The notes beneath the pieces were generated by a model. The model ran no database searches and was not told the origin of the DNA. It saw only the letters and a list, made by a program, of their open reading frames with translations. Shown piece after piece: positions 40,871 through 54,075 of a DNA stretch of 64,000 bases. Position numbers and translations under genes: made by a program. The first letter of the stretch is position 1; the number at the start of each line of letters is the position of its first letter. Origin of the DNA: Boesenbergia rotunda (Eukaryota; Streptophyta; Magnoliopsida; Zingiberales; Zingiberaceae); the NCBI GenBank assembly GCA_024364735.1, contig JAGFNQ010000187.1, positions 516,861 through 580,860 of the forward strand. The letters are read 5' to 3'.

Positions 40871-43800
40871 ATGGCAAGAGGACGCTCAGTTAGAAGAGCA
40901 CCAGTTACTGAGCCTCAGCAGGAGGCAGACCACTCAGTGCCTCCAGCGGACCTGCAGAGTAGTAGCACAACTCAGAGACAGGTAGCGGAACAGCAGCAAG
41001 TAATTGCTGCTCTAACCGCTAATCAGCAGGCTACTCCCACTGTTACCCCAGAGCCCCAGGGGGAGACGCCGATAGTGACGGAGGTTCCACTTGTGGCGCC
41101 AGTCCCACCAGACATGCCAGTAGCCCCAGCAACAGGGGCAAAAAGGGAAGCTTATCTGATCCAATGGCAGAAGATCAAGCCAGAGACCTTCTCAGGCACC
41201 AGTGAACCATGGGATGCCCAAGCTTGGTTCAAGACCCTAGAGAGTACCATGGAGCTGCTAGACTGGCCAGAGCATGAGAAAGTAAAGTGCGCCTCCTTCT
41301 GCCTAGCCGGAGACGCACGTATGTGGTGGGAGCGTATCAAGATAAAACGCCCAATCAATCAGATGACCTGGGCTAGCTTTGAAGAAGAGTTCTTTGAAGA
41401 ATTCTTCCACATGCGGGTCACAAACCGCCACTACGACGAGTTCACTGAATTTCGGCAGGGCAACCTATCAGTAGAGGAAGCCGTGAAGAGATTCAACAGA
41501 CTGGCTCGCCTGTGCCCTGAGCTGGTCAGTACTGAACGAGAGCGAGTCAGGCTAATGCTCAAGATGCTAAGGCCAGAGATAGCACTGAATGTGGCCAGCG
41601 GCGTCCATAGGCCGCAAACCTCAGAGGAACTAGTTAGCAGTGCTCTGATCACCGAGCATTACCTGAACAGCATGCGACAGCAGAAGGCAGTCGTGACAGA
41701 GAATAAGGGCCAAGGCAGTAGCACAGGAACTCAGAAACCCCAGGGCTCTAACTCTAACTGGAAAGGAAAGAATCAAGGCAAAAGAAAGCAGTGGAATAAT
41801 CCAAAAGGGGAGCCAGCCAATAAGCAAACCAAGTATCCCACTTGTTCCAACTGTGGGAGACAACACTCAGGAGTCTGCCGCCTGGGCACACGAGGGTGCT
41901 ACACCTGTGGTCAGGAAGGGCATATGGCCAAGCAATGCCCTAACAAGGCCAACTTACCTCCCCCACAGCCTATTCAGTATGGAGGTAAGCCGGCCCAGCT
42001 TCACCTGATGCAGACTGCACTAGAGGGTCCTCAGATCAGTCAAGGCAGATTAGAAGCTCCACCAGCTACTACCAATGCACGGGTTTTCTCACTGACCAGA
42101 GAGGATGTAGCCACCGCCTCTACAGTTGTTACAGGTCAGATTAGTATTTTAAACCTGCATGCATCTGTACTTTTCGATACTGGGGCAACCCATTCATATG
42201 TATCCAGGGCATTCGCCGAAAAACTAGCAATACCTCCGGACGTACTTAGTGGTCAGTTTCTGACTACCCTACCCTCCGGAGACATCATGGCATCCACACA
42301 CTGGCTCCGTGCCATACCAGTCGGCATTTCAGACAGAGAGCTTTACTGTGATCTGGTAATACTGAATATGTCCGACTATGATGTCATTTTTGGGATGGAC
42401 TTCCTGAGCAAATACGGTGCTTCTATAGAGTGCCGAAAAAGGAAAGTCGTATTCCAACCAGAGGCAGGAGAGCAGTTTGAATACATCGGAGAACCGAAGA
42501 AGAAGGCCAAGAAATTTCTCTCCGCCATGAAAGCACGGAAACTACTGAGTACAGGATGTGCTGGATTTCTAGCACATGTAGTCCATGCCGAACAAGTCAA
42601 GGACCAAAAGCTAGAAGAGGTCCCAGTGGTATGTGACTACCCAGCAGTCTTCCCTGACGAGTTACCAGGCTTAGCACCAGACAGGGAGGTAGAGTTTGAG
42701 ATAGATCTCATTCCAGGTACCAACCCCATTTCAAAAGCACCATACCGTATGGCTCCAGCAGAATTAAGAGAACTTTGGGAGCAACTACAGGAGCTGCTCG
42801 ACAAGGGCTTCATACGCCCTAGTCATTCACCTTGGGGAGCTCCAGTGTTGTTCGTGAAGAAGAAAGACGGGTCCATGCGCCTGTGTATAGATTACCGGGC
42901 TCTGAATCAAGTCACCATCAAGAACCGGTACCCTCTACCCAGGATCGATGATTTGTTCGACCAGCTAAAGGGATCCACAGTCTTCTCAAAGATAGATTTG
43001 AGATCCGGCTATCACCAGGTCAAAGTCAGAGAGGGTGATATTCCGAAGACAGCTTTCAGAACCCGATATGGGCACTACGAGTTTGTAGTCATGCCTTTTG
43101 GGGTCACAAATGCTCCAGCGACATTTATGGACCTCATGAACAGAGTATTCAGGGAATACTTAGATAAGTTTGTCATCGTCTTCATTGATGACATTCTTAT
43201 CTACTCAGGAACTCAGGAGGAACATGCTGAGCATCTCAGGACAGTATTGCAGATCCTTCAGCAGAGCCAACTATATGCAAAATTCTCAAAATGTGAATTC
43301 TGGCTGGATCAGGTGTCTTTTCTGGGTCATATCATCTCTAAGGATGGTGTGATGGTAGACCCCAGCAAAATAGAAGCAGTAAGTAACTGGGTTAGACCGA
43401 AGAATGCCAGTGAGATCAGAAGTTTTCTGGGTCTAGCCGGTTACTACAGGAAGTTCGTAGAGAATTTCTCCAGAATAGCCTCCCCACTGACAGCTCTTAC
43501 CAGAAAGAACAGGAAGTTTCAGTGAACAGAGGACTGCGAGAACAGTTTTATAGAATTAAAGAGAAGATTGACTAGTGCTCCCATCCTGACTCTTCCAGAG
43601 ACCACTGACAGCTTTGACATATATAGTGATGCGTCTAAATTAGGGCTTGGAGCAGTGCTGATGCAGAATGGCAAGGTTATTGCCTATGCCTCTAGACAAC
43701 TCAAGGACTATGAGAAGAATTACCCTACCCATGACCTTGAGCTAGCTGCAGTAGTGTTCGCTCTCAAGATTTGGAGGCATTACTTATACGGAGCTCAGTG

Positions 43801-45508
43801 TAGGATTTTCACAGATCATCAGAGTCTAAAGTATTTCTTTACTCAAAAGGATCTGAACATGAGACAACGCAGGTGGCTTGAGCTAGTCAAGGATTATGAC
43901 ATTGACATCCTCTACCATCCAGGTAAAGCTAATAAGGTGGCAGATGCACTTAGCAGAAAATCTAGTGCCACCCTACTAGCTTTGTCCACGATGTCACAGC
44001 CCCTTCGGAAAGAGTTATCAGAGTTCGGACTGGAAATTTTAGTTGGGCAGCTCTCCACTTTGACATTAGTGTCAACCCTGATTGAAGACATCCAGACATC
44101 ACAGGATCAAGATCCTGACCTTCAGAAAATCAAGCAGGGGATAGTAGAAGCCGAAAATGGAGAATTCTGCCTATCAGATAATGGGACACTGTACTACGGT
44201 GACCGCTTATGTGTTCCGAACCAAAGAGAGCTCCGAAGGAAGATCCTAGAGGACGCACATAGATCTCCTTATGCGATGCATCCTGGTTCCACCAAAATGT
44301 ACCAAGACCTCAGGGGACGTTTTTGGTGGCCTGGGATGAAGAGAGACATCACCAGATATGTCAGTACCTGTCTGACATGCCAGAGAGTCAAGGTAGAACA
44401 TCAGAGACCAGGTGGAGTTCTGCAGCCTATCCAGATTCCAGAATGGAAATGGGAAGATATTTCCATGGATTTTATAGTGGGACTACCCAGAACGACGAAT
44501 GGATATGATGCGATCTGGGTAATAGTTGACAGATTGACTAAGTCTGCCCACTTCCTAGCTATCAGGATCTCCTATTCCATGGAACAACTAGCTCAGTTAT
44601 ATCTCAAGGAGGTCGTCAGATTACATGGAGTCCCTAGGACTATCATTTCAGATAGGGACAGTAGGTTCACTTCGCACTTCTGGGAGTGCGTACAGACAGC
44701 ACTAGGCACCAAACTGAAGTTTAGCACAGCTTTTCATCCTCAGACAGATGGTCAGACAGAGAGAGTTAATCAAGTACTAGAAGATATGCTCAGAGCTTGT
44801 GCTTTAGATTTCAAGGGCAGTTGGTGCAGATACTTGTGCTTAGCGGAATTCGCTTACAACAATAGTTATCAGGCCACTATCGGCATGGCACCCTATGAGG
44901 CTTTATATGGACGGAGGTGTAGATCTCCTATCTGCTGGTACGAGGGTGGTGAGAGGCAAGAGTTAGGCCTACAGACAGATCTTATAGATGATACCACCGT
45001 AGCCATACAGCAGATCCGCCAGAGAATAGAAACAGCTCAAAGCCGCCAGAAGAGCTATGCTGATACACGGCGCAGACCATTAGAATTTGAAGTTGGGGAT
45101 ACAGTGTTCCTCAAAGTGGCTCCCATGAAGGGAGTAATGCGTTTTGGGAAGAAGGGCAAGCTAAGTCCCAGATATGTAGGACCATACCCCATCACTAGAA
45201 GAGTTGGCAAAGTAGCTTATGAGTTGGAGCTACCTCAGGAGATGTCAGCTATCCACAATGTATTTCATGTTTCCATGCTGAAGAAGCATATCCCAGATGC
45301 CACCCAGGTGATAGAGCCACAGACGGTACAAGTTCGCGAAGATCTCAGTTATGATAGTCGGCCTATTCAGATAATAGACCGAGCAGTTAAGAAATTGCGA
45401 AACAAGGAGGTACCATTAGTGAAAGTCATATGGCAAAATCACAGAGTCGAAGAGGCAACATGGGAACCAGAGGACAGCATGAGACAGAAATACCCAGAGT
45501 TGTTTTAA
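40871..45508 (+). pseudogene. gag-pol: Chromovirus gag-pol polyprotein with chromodomain, broken by one stop
   Basis: The frame of 1,546 codons is interrupted only by TGA at 43523-43525, where the family has Trp (KFQ-stop-TEDCE). Domains: retrotransposon gag (~90-280), zinc knuckle C343, C346, H351, C356, aspartic protease with D436 (LFDTGATHS), RT with FIDD at 771-774, then after the stop RNase H (YSDASKLGLGAVL, FTDHQSLKYF), integrase zinc region (CLTCQRVK) and core (MDFIVGLP, SDRDSRF, QTERVNQ), and a C-terminal chromodomain (VKVIWQNHRVEEATWEPE) that steers integration toward chromatin marks. The ATG at 40871 follows the PBS by ~240 bp. Apart from the stop all catalytic residues look intact, so the copy died recently or relies on rare read-through. 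Confidence 0.93.
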
Positions 45509-45529
45509 GTTCGAGGACGAACTTTTTAT

Positions 45530-45543
45530 AAGGTATGGGGGAT
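45530..45543 (+). other. Chromovirus polypurine tract
   Basis: AGGTATGGGGGATT directly precedes the 3' LTR and lies about 20 bp after the polyprotein stop. It would prime plus-strand synthesis. Confidence 0.8.
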
Positions 45544-47977
45544 TGTAACGCCCGAAAATTCTCGACACTAATTTTAGAAATATCTTAGAATTTATTCCAA
45601 ATTTATGGATATTTTTATAGAATTTTTCCGTAAACGAAAGTGGCAAAAAGGGATAAAAATAGAAAATCACGTAAGTGGGAATTGATCCCTTCACCTACAC
45701 TTGAGAGAAGAATGGGCGGACCAGCTAGGCTAGTTTACTATCGTTGAATTAGATTTAGGGAAACAATAGATAAGGTATAATTAGGTAAATTCGCCCCCCA
45801 TAAGTATAAAAGAGGGAGTTACGAGTTTTAGGTTAATTTTCTCCCAACCTAGCGGCGCCGACGCCCTCCCTCACGCACGCGACCTCTCCTCTTCCTCTCT
45901 TGCGTTTTCTTCATCTTCTCCTCTTCTTTTGCCGCCCAAGACAAAGGGGAAGCCAAGGGAAGGTCTCAAGAGGCCCTACTCTCTACGAGAATCCTCGTAG
46001 ACGCGAGGAGAACGCCAAGAAGCAAGAAGAACGTTGTAGTTCGACGTTCCCTCAGGAATTTCAGATTTTTATTCGTAAGAAAACCTAGCGCAGGATGTAA
46101 GTATCCCTCACCTGCAGTATAAGTAGTTTCGGTTGATTTTTCATATGCTTTATTTCCTTGTATTTATGCCTTTACGATTAGAAATCGTAAATTATGAACA
46201 AGCACGCACGTTAGGTGGTTGTTAAAATGTTCAGTTCAGTTAATGCTATAGAAAGCATTAAAGAATAGAAATTCTTGCTTCAGTTTACGATTGGGACCAA
46301 GGTCCAATGGGATGGGCTCCTAGTTGCCCCTAGGTTTAGATAACCTCGTAAAAGCAAGAATCAGAAGAGAAAAAGAAAAGTATAAAAGAACTATTTTATT
46401 TTCAGTTGGCATTGTACCGAGCTTCAGTCCAGGGATAGGCTCCAAGTTGCCTCTAGGTTTAGATAACCTAGTATGGGATGGGCTCCTAGTTGCCCCTAGG
46501 TTTAGATAACCTAGTAGAACCCTAATGGATTCGGGATTTGCTACCTCGGGTTTATTAGGGATGCGCGCACAGTTGGTACATTGCCGGGCCCACAGCAGTT
46601 GATTATTACTTTCACCTACTATATGTATTTAGTTTTCAGAAACTCATATTAGCATGTGGTGAATTTAATAGTTAGTTTTATGTTAGTTAGTTTCAGTTCC
46701 AGTTCAGATATGTATGTCATGCTATAGCTTACTTTTCAGTTTTAGTTCAGCATGTGCCATGTCTCAGTTATATGTCATGACACTCTATGATATGTATTTT
46801 AGCATGAGCCTAGCATGATTACTTGTGGATATGAGCATGTATGTGCATAGCATGTTTTACAAAAGCATAATTCGAGTTTTCATGGTTTTGTGAGGCTAGA
46901 TGGTACTTACTAAGCTTTATGCTTATTAGTTTGCATTTCCTTATACTGCAGATACAGGTAAAGGAAAGCACTAGTAGCGGAGGCGGCGGGCTTGATGCAA
47001 AGTGTGTGTGGTGGTGGAGTTGGAATAAAAGTCTTCAGAACTTGCAAAGCATAGAAAGTCTTTATTATGCTTCTTTAGTTATTTCGCAATAAATTATGTG
47101 AACCATGTATGAATTTAATTAGACTGGTATTTGTGGTGCCTAGTATGCTTGAAGTAATTTACTTACCTGACTTAATCTTGGTTTTGTGAATGCTTGAATG
47201 CCATGAGTCATTTACTTATAATATGGTAATTTAGATCCATGCTTAAGATTTAGAGATAAGAACTTGATACTTTTGATTTACATGCTAAATACATAGGGTA
47301 TGCTTGTTCCAAGATATATGCACCATATAGAATGACATGTAGTAGCTAAGAATGCCCTTAGATATGAATAACGAATGGTTTCAATAAGAAGTTGATACAA
47401 ACTTGACACTTTCATGTTTATGCTTCTACATGTCGCTTTTATGATTTCTAAGTTGCTATACATGCTGGAAACCCTCCAAAAACATGTAATAAATGCCCTA
47501 GAATAACTGTGGAACTCTATTTATGTCGTTATGCTTGTTGGCTACGAATTTGGTACATTGTAGCTCAAGTTTGATAAGTTGTGGAAATCTGAAATTTGAA
47601 GTTTTGGCACTACCAGTCGACTGGTTCAGTACCAGTCGACTCGTACTGTGTACAACGAAAGGGGTGTAGAACAGCTGGTTAGTACTTAGCCATGCAATGC
47701 AGAGGTCGGGGGATCAAATCCTGGCCAAGCTAATAACATTAAATGTTTTTATTTTAATTTCGTTGGTTAGTACTTCCAACATGTTTTTAAGTTACCGCAG
47801 CATGCTTAAGTTATAAATTGTTAGTTCAGTACACATTTTAAAACTAATTAGGAGAATAAGAATTTTTAAAATTCTCCCGGTTGGTTTAGCATTATTAGAA
47901 ATCAGTAATTAGTCAGTCAGTCAGTTAGTTAGTAGCGATCCGCCTTACAGCTTAGTACCAGAAGGCGGGTCGTTACA
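45544..47977 (+). repeat. Chromovirus 3' LTR (2,434 bp)
   Basis: It matches the 5' LTR end to end, with TATA at 45805-45811, the palindrome dimer at 47614/47633 (second copy CAGTCGACTC) and the tRNA-like stretch. It ends GGGTCGTTACA. Confidence 0.92.
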
Positions 47978-48295
47978 AGTATAAATAGGGGTTCACCCCC
48001 TTGGCTTCAGAGCAATTGCTTTCCCACGCATTCTTCCAAGCACTCTGCTCCGAAACGCTCCATGCTCACGATTCAAGCGCCAACGACGACCCGCGGCTCT
48101 GACTTACTAAAGATTCCGGTCGTAGGTATAATTTTCTTTTAATTGTTGTATTTTAAATTCTATACTTGTACATAAGTTGTAACATCTTTACGCAATATAG
48201 AATTGCCCGTTGTAAACGGTTAAGGACCGTGGACCTTGGAGTAGGAACCGGCCGCGACTCCGAACCAAGTAAAAACAAACGTGTTAGCGTTGTTG
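47978..48295 (+). mobile_element. 3' part of a Sirevirus-type LTR, forward orientation
   Basis: It begins at a TATA box (GTATAAATAGGGG, 47979-47991) and continues through a leader with CTTGGAGTAGGAACCGG and CGACTCCGAACCAAGT, the type of U5 seen in the S2 LTR. It has no left terminus because the chromovirus lies there, and it stops at an inverted junction near 48296. Confidence 0.55.
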
Positions 48296-48661
48296 TCTTT
48301 TCCATACTTCGACCCGTCTCTACTTCTGTCCACAGTCCTCGCTCGGCTAAGTCTCCTGCCCGATCTTCCGGATCAGGTCTTCGGTGCCCAGTCCCCGACC
48401 AGGTCTTCTTGCCCTATTCCCTGAACCAGGTCTTCGTGCTCAACCCTTGGTCAAGTCTTCGGTGCCCAGTCCTCGACCAGGACTTCGTACCCAGTCCTCG
48501 ACTAGGACTTCTTGCTTAACCCTCCAGGTTAAGACTTCATGCCTAGCTCAACTAGGATTTTCCTGCACATTTTGTAAACTCATTAGATCACAATATAAAC
48601 TTAACTTTGAACTCTTTGCTATTATAAAAACTAGGTTCGATCTGGTGCTTCCGGCACCAAC
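48296..48661 (-). mobile_element. Family H LTR fragment, reverse orientation
   Basis: It shows repeats of CCAGTCCTCGACCAGGACTTC type and ends GCTTCCGGCACCAACA, a reversed TGTTGGTGCCGG LTR start. It matches 55020-55328. It joins the preceding fragment in opposite orientation, so the pair is a rearrangement product. Confidence 0.6.
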
Positions 48662-49003
48662 AAATACTTAGTGACATAGTATGATCATCATGCTTTCTCT
48701 GTGCTAAAGCCTTAGTCAGTGGGTCCATAATATTATCATCTGTTGGCACTCTACTTATTTTCAGATCTCCTCTATCGATAATCTCTTGAATAAGATGAAA
48801 CAGTCAAAATATATGTTTGAATTGATGATGAGGCTTAGATTCCTTAGCTAGTGCAATAGCACCGTTATTATCACAATAGAGGTCTATTAGGTTAGCTATG
48901 CTAGGAACTATACCGATTTCTGTAATGAACTTTTTGATCCAAACAACATCTTTTGTTGCATAAGAAGCATCAATATACTGAGTCTCTATAGTATAATTTG
49001 TTA
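48662..49003 (-). pseudogene. Copia RNase H end, reverse orientation (fragment)
   Basis: The minus strand reads TQYIDASYATKDVVWIKKF, DLYCDNNGAIALAKESK and PTDDNIMDPLTKAL, the C-terminal RNase H part of a copia pol related to the 330-2224 type. One stop lies after the KHIF motif (CGT/CGA position). RT and everything upstream are missing on the right. The integrase piece at 54119-54713 has the same orientation and may be the same element split by insertions. Confidence 0.85.
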
Positions 49004-49008
49004 GGTGT

Positions 49009-49318
49009 CTCTATACGCGTTTTAAAATTTATTTTCATAAAACATGCCCTGGAAGCATAATAATTTCCTAAATTATTATAACACATGGATCACACACATG
49101 CAGGATACAAACATGGTAGACATAATTATAGAATTAAATCTATGTTTAGGAGTTATACCTTCAAGTTCTTAATCGAACGTTGAAAAGAGCATTTAGCTAA
49201 CCTCACAAGATTAGCCTCTATTAGTATCCATATTAAGATACCTTCAAGATGACTTCTATATGTCACAAGCCACATCCAACTTTGGTACCAGGCAAAGGGA
49301 GGAGACGACGCAATCTGG
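49009..49318 (-). mobile_element. Possible LTR end, distantly family A-like
   Basis: It starts TGTTAGGTGTCTC and shares the TAATTTCCTAAATTATT block and general layout with the reversed family A LTR end. No other part of this LTR is visible and its right edge abuts the CACTA-like repeats. Confidence 0.35.
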
Positions 49319-49890
49319 CACTTCACCAAAAAAAATAGATCTAATAATGGTGGAAAACCATTGTAAAATCCCCCCCCAACCATTGTTAATCAGCTTATTG
49401 AGAAAGCCCTCTGCGGTCAAAGACAACAGTTTTAAAACCATTGTCATTTTAGGTAAATTAGAACAGGTTTTCACCATTGTAAATAAATTTGAATAGTTGT
49501 CTTTTGAGTTTAAAGAGAATGATTTTTCATAGAAAGGACAATGGTTTTTCACCGTTGTGTTTTAATAAAAAAGACAACGATTTTTAACCATTGTCTTTGA
49601 GTGTCCTATCTTTCTCAACGCAATGATTTATAATAGTTTTTTACAATGGTTTAAAAATTATTGTATTTTAATTTCAATGACAACGGAAAATAATCATTGT
49701 CTTTGAGTGTCCCTGTCTTTCATAATACATCGATTTACAACAGTATTTTACAATGGTTAAAAACTATTGTATTTCAATTGTAAAGACAATATAGTTTAAC
49801 CATTGTTATTTCTCAACACGGTAATTACAAAATAATAAACCAAATTATAAAAAACATATTTATTATTACAATAAACCATTTTTCTACAAA
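49319..49890. mobile_element. CACTA-like element end with subterminal repeats
   Basis: CACTTCACCAAAAA (49319-49332) resembles the CACTACACCAAAAA terminus of plant CACTA elements with one change. It is followed by about ten direct and inverted copies of ACAATGGTTTTAAACC / ACCATTGTCTTTG-type motifs between 49340 and 49820. Such repeats bind the transposase in CACTA elements. The opposite end was not found and no transposase is present, so it would be non-autonomous or truncated. Confidence 0.6.
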
Positions 49891-49896
49891 CATATC

Positions 49897-52368
49897 TGTT
49901 AGTGATATGAGAGAAGTGTTCTAAGGCAATCGCCTTATGATTGTAAACATTCATTTTAATAAATGATAATTCATTATTTGAGTATACATGTTTGTGTATT
50001 TGATTGGGATCTTAAACTCATCTACTGAATGTCCGCAATACAACTCACAGCATAAGAGAATTTGTGATGGGATCACAACTAGTGATTATCTCTAAATGTG
50101 CAAATGTGAAGTATTGAAAATATCCCTAGTCGATGAATTGATAAATATGGACACTATCAATTCTGTTGAGACTAACATGGGTTATTCTCTAATCAGCTGA
50201 TTCTCACTGGCTGGTGACATTGGGATGTCCGGAGATAAACATGGATGCTAGTTAAGGGAACTAGTTCATTGGAGTGACTAGCTGTAAGACTTCATATGGT
50301 TATCTATATAGATATGTCAATGAAGTTCTTACTGCGGCTTAAGTGCGATGTTCCTTTGACTTGCGGTGTTCAAGTCATCTTGGTCATGGAGACTTATACT
50401 TTAACATCTTAAGCAAGCATCTCCAAGGAGGTGTGGACCCAGGATGATTGGGTATAAGCCGAAGTGCCCGAAGATGTTTGAACAACCTACAAAGGATTCA
50501 CCACTCCTTGCGAGGAGATGTATACCCAGGCCTATCGTCGGATTGTTACTCAAAATCTCTGGCCAGAGTATATCATGTTTGTAGTGCGAGTCTCTAAAAT
50601 ACATGAGAGTAATAAGAAATCCAAAGGACGAGAAAGACATTACTTGGGCTAGGTGTGACGTAGTCAGCCTAGTGGGGACTGACACAAATAGACCGTGTCC
50701 TGAACCAAGTGGGTATAAGATGGTGAAGGGAATGGGGCACGATTCATTAGAGCTGCTGAAGGGTTTCAGAATAATTTCTTCTGAGGTCAAACCGTTGATC
50801 TTTCGATTAATTGGGGGTCATGATGTACTACTAGGTGCCACTCATGATCGTTCTATAATTTGTTGATTATAGACGGCCAACATAAATCGAAAGCCTATTT
50901 AGTCACACGCACTATGAGTAATCCGAGGGATTTAAAATGAGTTGAAAATTGGATTTTCCGATCAAGAGAAATAAGTCGAATCTGAATTTATCAGAGGCGC
51001 AATGGAAGCTAAAATGGCTAAGTCTTTTGAAGGCTTATTGGGCGAATTAAATAAGTTTAATTCGCGAACGGTTCGGGTTGGTTTGGCCGGCCAAAGAGGG
51101 TGCCAAACCTCCTTGAAGTGGACGGCCACCTATTGGGGAGAAAACCAATTAATTTTGGTTTAATTAATAAAATAGATCTAGCGCGATTTATTTTATAAAT
51201 TATGGATAAATAAATTTGTATAAAGAAATTTATATAAATAAATTTATAGAAATTTATTCTTTTTATGGAAGTTAAAATAATCCATGAATTGGTTTATTTT
51301 AATTTTATAAAATCAATTATGAATTGATTTTTCCATAATAAGAAAGTTTATAAATTTCTTATAAAATTTATTCCATAATTTAAAGAGAAGATTAATTAGT
51401 TTTATTATAAAGTTAGTTATAATAAAATTCATAAGAGAATTTATAGGATAAATTTTCTTATGATAACTAATTAGTTTTATTATAAAATTGGTTATAATAA
51501 AACTTGATTTAAATGGAATAATTTATAAGAGAATTTATAGGATAAATTTTCTTATGATAACTAATTAGTTTTATTATAAAGTTGGTTATAATAAAACTTG
51601 GTTTAAACGGAATAATTCATAAGAGAATTTATAGGATAAATTTCTTATGATAACTAATTCCGTTAATTCCGTTAAGAGGAGACTTGGCAAGGGAGAAGCA
51701 ACTATATAAGGAACCAAAGGGAAGCCTTTATTCCTAATCAATCAATTGATAATTGAGAAGCTCCCTCTCTCTCTTATTCTCTTCTCTTCTCTTCTCTCTT
51801 CCCCATTAGGGTCGGCGCCCTCTTCACCATCCCTAGGGCCGGCGCACACCAACCCTAGGGCCGGCGCCTCCCTCTCCAAAGTGGGTTGCCGTGAGCTTCA
51901 AGAAGAAGGAGAAACGAAACAAGAAGAAGAAGAAGCGGATAGCGACTCCTCTCTTCTCGGAATTCGATTCCGTTTCTTTGTTGGTTAGTTTCCATTCTTT
52001 CCTATCTTTTCTCTTGTGCTTCTAGTTGTGCCTTCCGAGGATCTAGTAGTTCTCGTCGGCACAAAACTCGTGACTTTGCGAAGTCATCTCGAAGAGAACT
52101 CGGCGTGGACGCGAATAGAGGCGGAGCTTCCAAGGGACGCTACGGTTGGATCTCGTCCCTTTCTTCGAGTTACGAAAGGTATAAAGTAAATTAGTTTACT
52201 TTTCCGCAAAGTTTTATTTTATGATTATGTCAACACCCCATAAGGTTACATGCTAGATACGAAGTTAAAATAATTTAGGAAATTATTTTATGCAAATTCT
52301 TCCGCTGCACGTAAAAATTTAAAATTTTACGAACTCGTATCCTTGTCGACATGCACCCGGTCCCAACA
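49897..52368 (+). mobile_element. Family A solo LTR (2,472 bp)
   Basis: It runs from TGTTAGTGATATGAG to GGTCCCAACA with perfect ATATC duplications at 49892-49896 and 52369-52373. It is inserted in the CACTA-like region. Its TATA box is at 51703-51710. There is no internal sequence. Confidence 0.93.
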
Positions 52369-52373
52369 ATATC

Positions 52374-54075
52374 ATCCCATGATCACTTCTAACAAACATA
52401 TACAAAACTTATAGCAAAACAACTACACCATAGACTCTGTACTACATTCATAACTAAAACACTTATAGATTACAACACCTAACCAAAATAGTTGCAATGT
52501 CCAAAATGGTTCGGATTCGAGGTGAGACAGTTGGCATATAGAATTTGCTTAAATCAAGTGCTTATGTCGCTAAGCTCAGCTAAGAAAGATTTCACTTTTT
52601 CTCTGTCTGTTGGTGTGGGGAACATCTGGTCACAGTTAAAAGAAGACATTAGTATGTCATAAAAAGAGAAAGGAATGGAAGATAAAATTAAACGATTCTT
52701 AATGATCTTTTTCTAGTTATGAAAATAGTAATGGTGAAAATGAAACTACTAATGTAACAAAAATGTTTTATAAGCTAAGGTTAACATCTTCCTGGGCACC
52801 TTCTTACAAAAGAATAAAAAACACAGCAAAGAAAACATAATCCAGTCAACAACATGATTTAGTTGCTCATTCACTTTGCACCAGACTTGACAACTCAAAG
52901 CTACATTGTAGTGCTCTGAACAAGGCAAGCTCTGCTTTAGCTAATTCTAATTTATTTTAGCTATCAGTTTCTTAATTCACAACAATTTTTTCATCTTAAA
53001 GAATTCCATGACAAAAATATAGGGTTTCAGCCTTAATCTTCCATACAAAAGGAAGAAGATGATATGGTAGTATATGCATATGCAATGAGAAAAGGGCATA
53101 TGCTGATATATGCATATGCAGTAGTGAATTGCATTGATTTTATATTGGCTCAAGAAAGCCAAACTAGATTATAAATTCATCAAAAATACAATACCTTATT
53201 TGATTTAAAGTAGCCATGGATTATCATATTAGGAGGAATATTTCTTTTGCTACTCAAAAAATATGTGCTATGTATGTTCAAGAATGAAGAATTATTCTTG
53301 GGCATGTGCAATGGATACAAGCAGCCTGTATTGAAAAAAGTTTATAGCATTGTCAAAGAGAGAAGCAAGGAGGCATACAATAATTGTGAGGATGTAAACC
53401 AGAAGTAGCTTTAGAAGTTGCAAGTTTATCTTAGGCTTCAAAATTTTATGTGAAAGGTACCTTGGAAAGGATTCCTACTATTGTTTGTTGCATTATTGAC
53501 CATAATTATTCTGAGTGTATTTAACCATGAAAGTGAGGTGACTAGTTTAAATTGTTTGTCTGCTACTTTCCTTATGCTAAGCAGGTGAGGAATCAAAATC
53601 ATGAATCAGTAAAGCTACAACGTTAACTACATTCACTAGAAAAAGTATATATACTCAGCAAGTTGTTTAATAAAAAAAATAGAATAAAAAACTGAATAAT
53701 GTGAAGAGAAGGAATGATGTAAAAAACTAAAAAATGTGAATTGAAGCACAATAAAATTGCTTTTACAGAATGATGTAATTTTCAATCATTAAACCCAAAA
53801 GAGTTGTAATAGAATAAAAATTTGTAACAAGCATAAATGAGACTAACCCGTTTGACTGGAAACTCTGCTCCCATGCATGGCATCTGCGACACCAAATGAT
53901 TAAGAAATGATTATCCACAATAATAGATTACATAAAATTGTTATCCAACCAAAGCTTGCTTCACAATGTCGATTATAGCCAATATTTCATTCATGAGACT
54001 AACCCGTTTGTCTATATGTTGAAGACCTTCATTAGAAAATTTTTGCATTCTACTTATTACCAACGTCTGATATAA
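52374..54075 (-). other. Possible captured host-gene fragment with exon-like pieces
   Basis: The minus strand has exon-like stretches in AT-rich, intron-like DNA. A last exon at 52554-52625 (24 codons, MFPTPTDREKVKSFLAELSD, then IST and stop) is preceded by a pyrimidine-rich CAG acceptor and followed by a 3'UTR-like region. Others contain PCMGAEFPVKR (53848-53883, after a GCAG acceptor) and KFSNEGLQHIDKRVSLMNE (about 53985-54060). I do not recognise the protein. Given the CACTA-like repeats to the left, capture by a transposon is possible. Without a homologue the exon calls remain tentative. Confidence 0.3.

Larger units (their letters stand above)
38182..47977 (+). mobile_element. Chromovirus (Ty3/gypsy, Tekay/Del-like), nearly complete
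   Basis: Two ~2.43-kb LTRs (TGTAACGCCC to GGGTCGTTACA) bound a PBS, one long gag-pol frame with a C-terminal chromodomain and a PPT. The LTRs differ by a few per cent at most, with the differences concentrated in the first ~250 bp. Left flank GTATG and right flank AGTAT are not a clean duplication, and the sequences on each side belong to different LTR families. Confidence 0.93.

Noticed and set aside
48166..48671. Pro/Ser-rich frames of 95-117 codons
   Set aside because: They cross the junction of two LTR fragments in opposite orientation and consist of LTR repeats.
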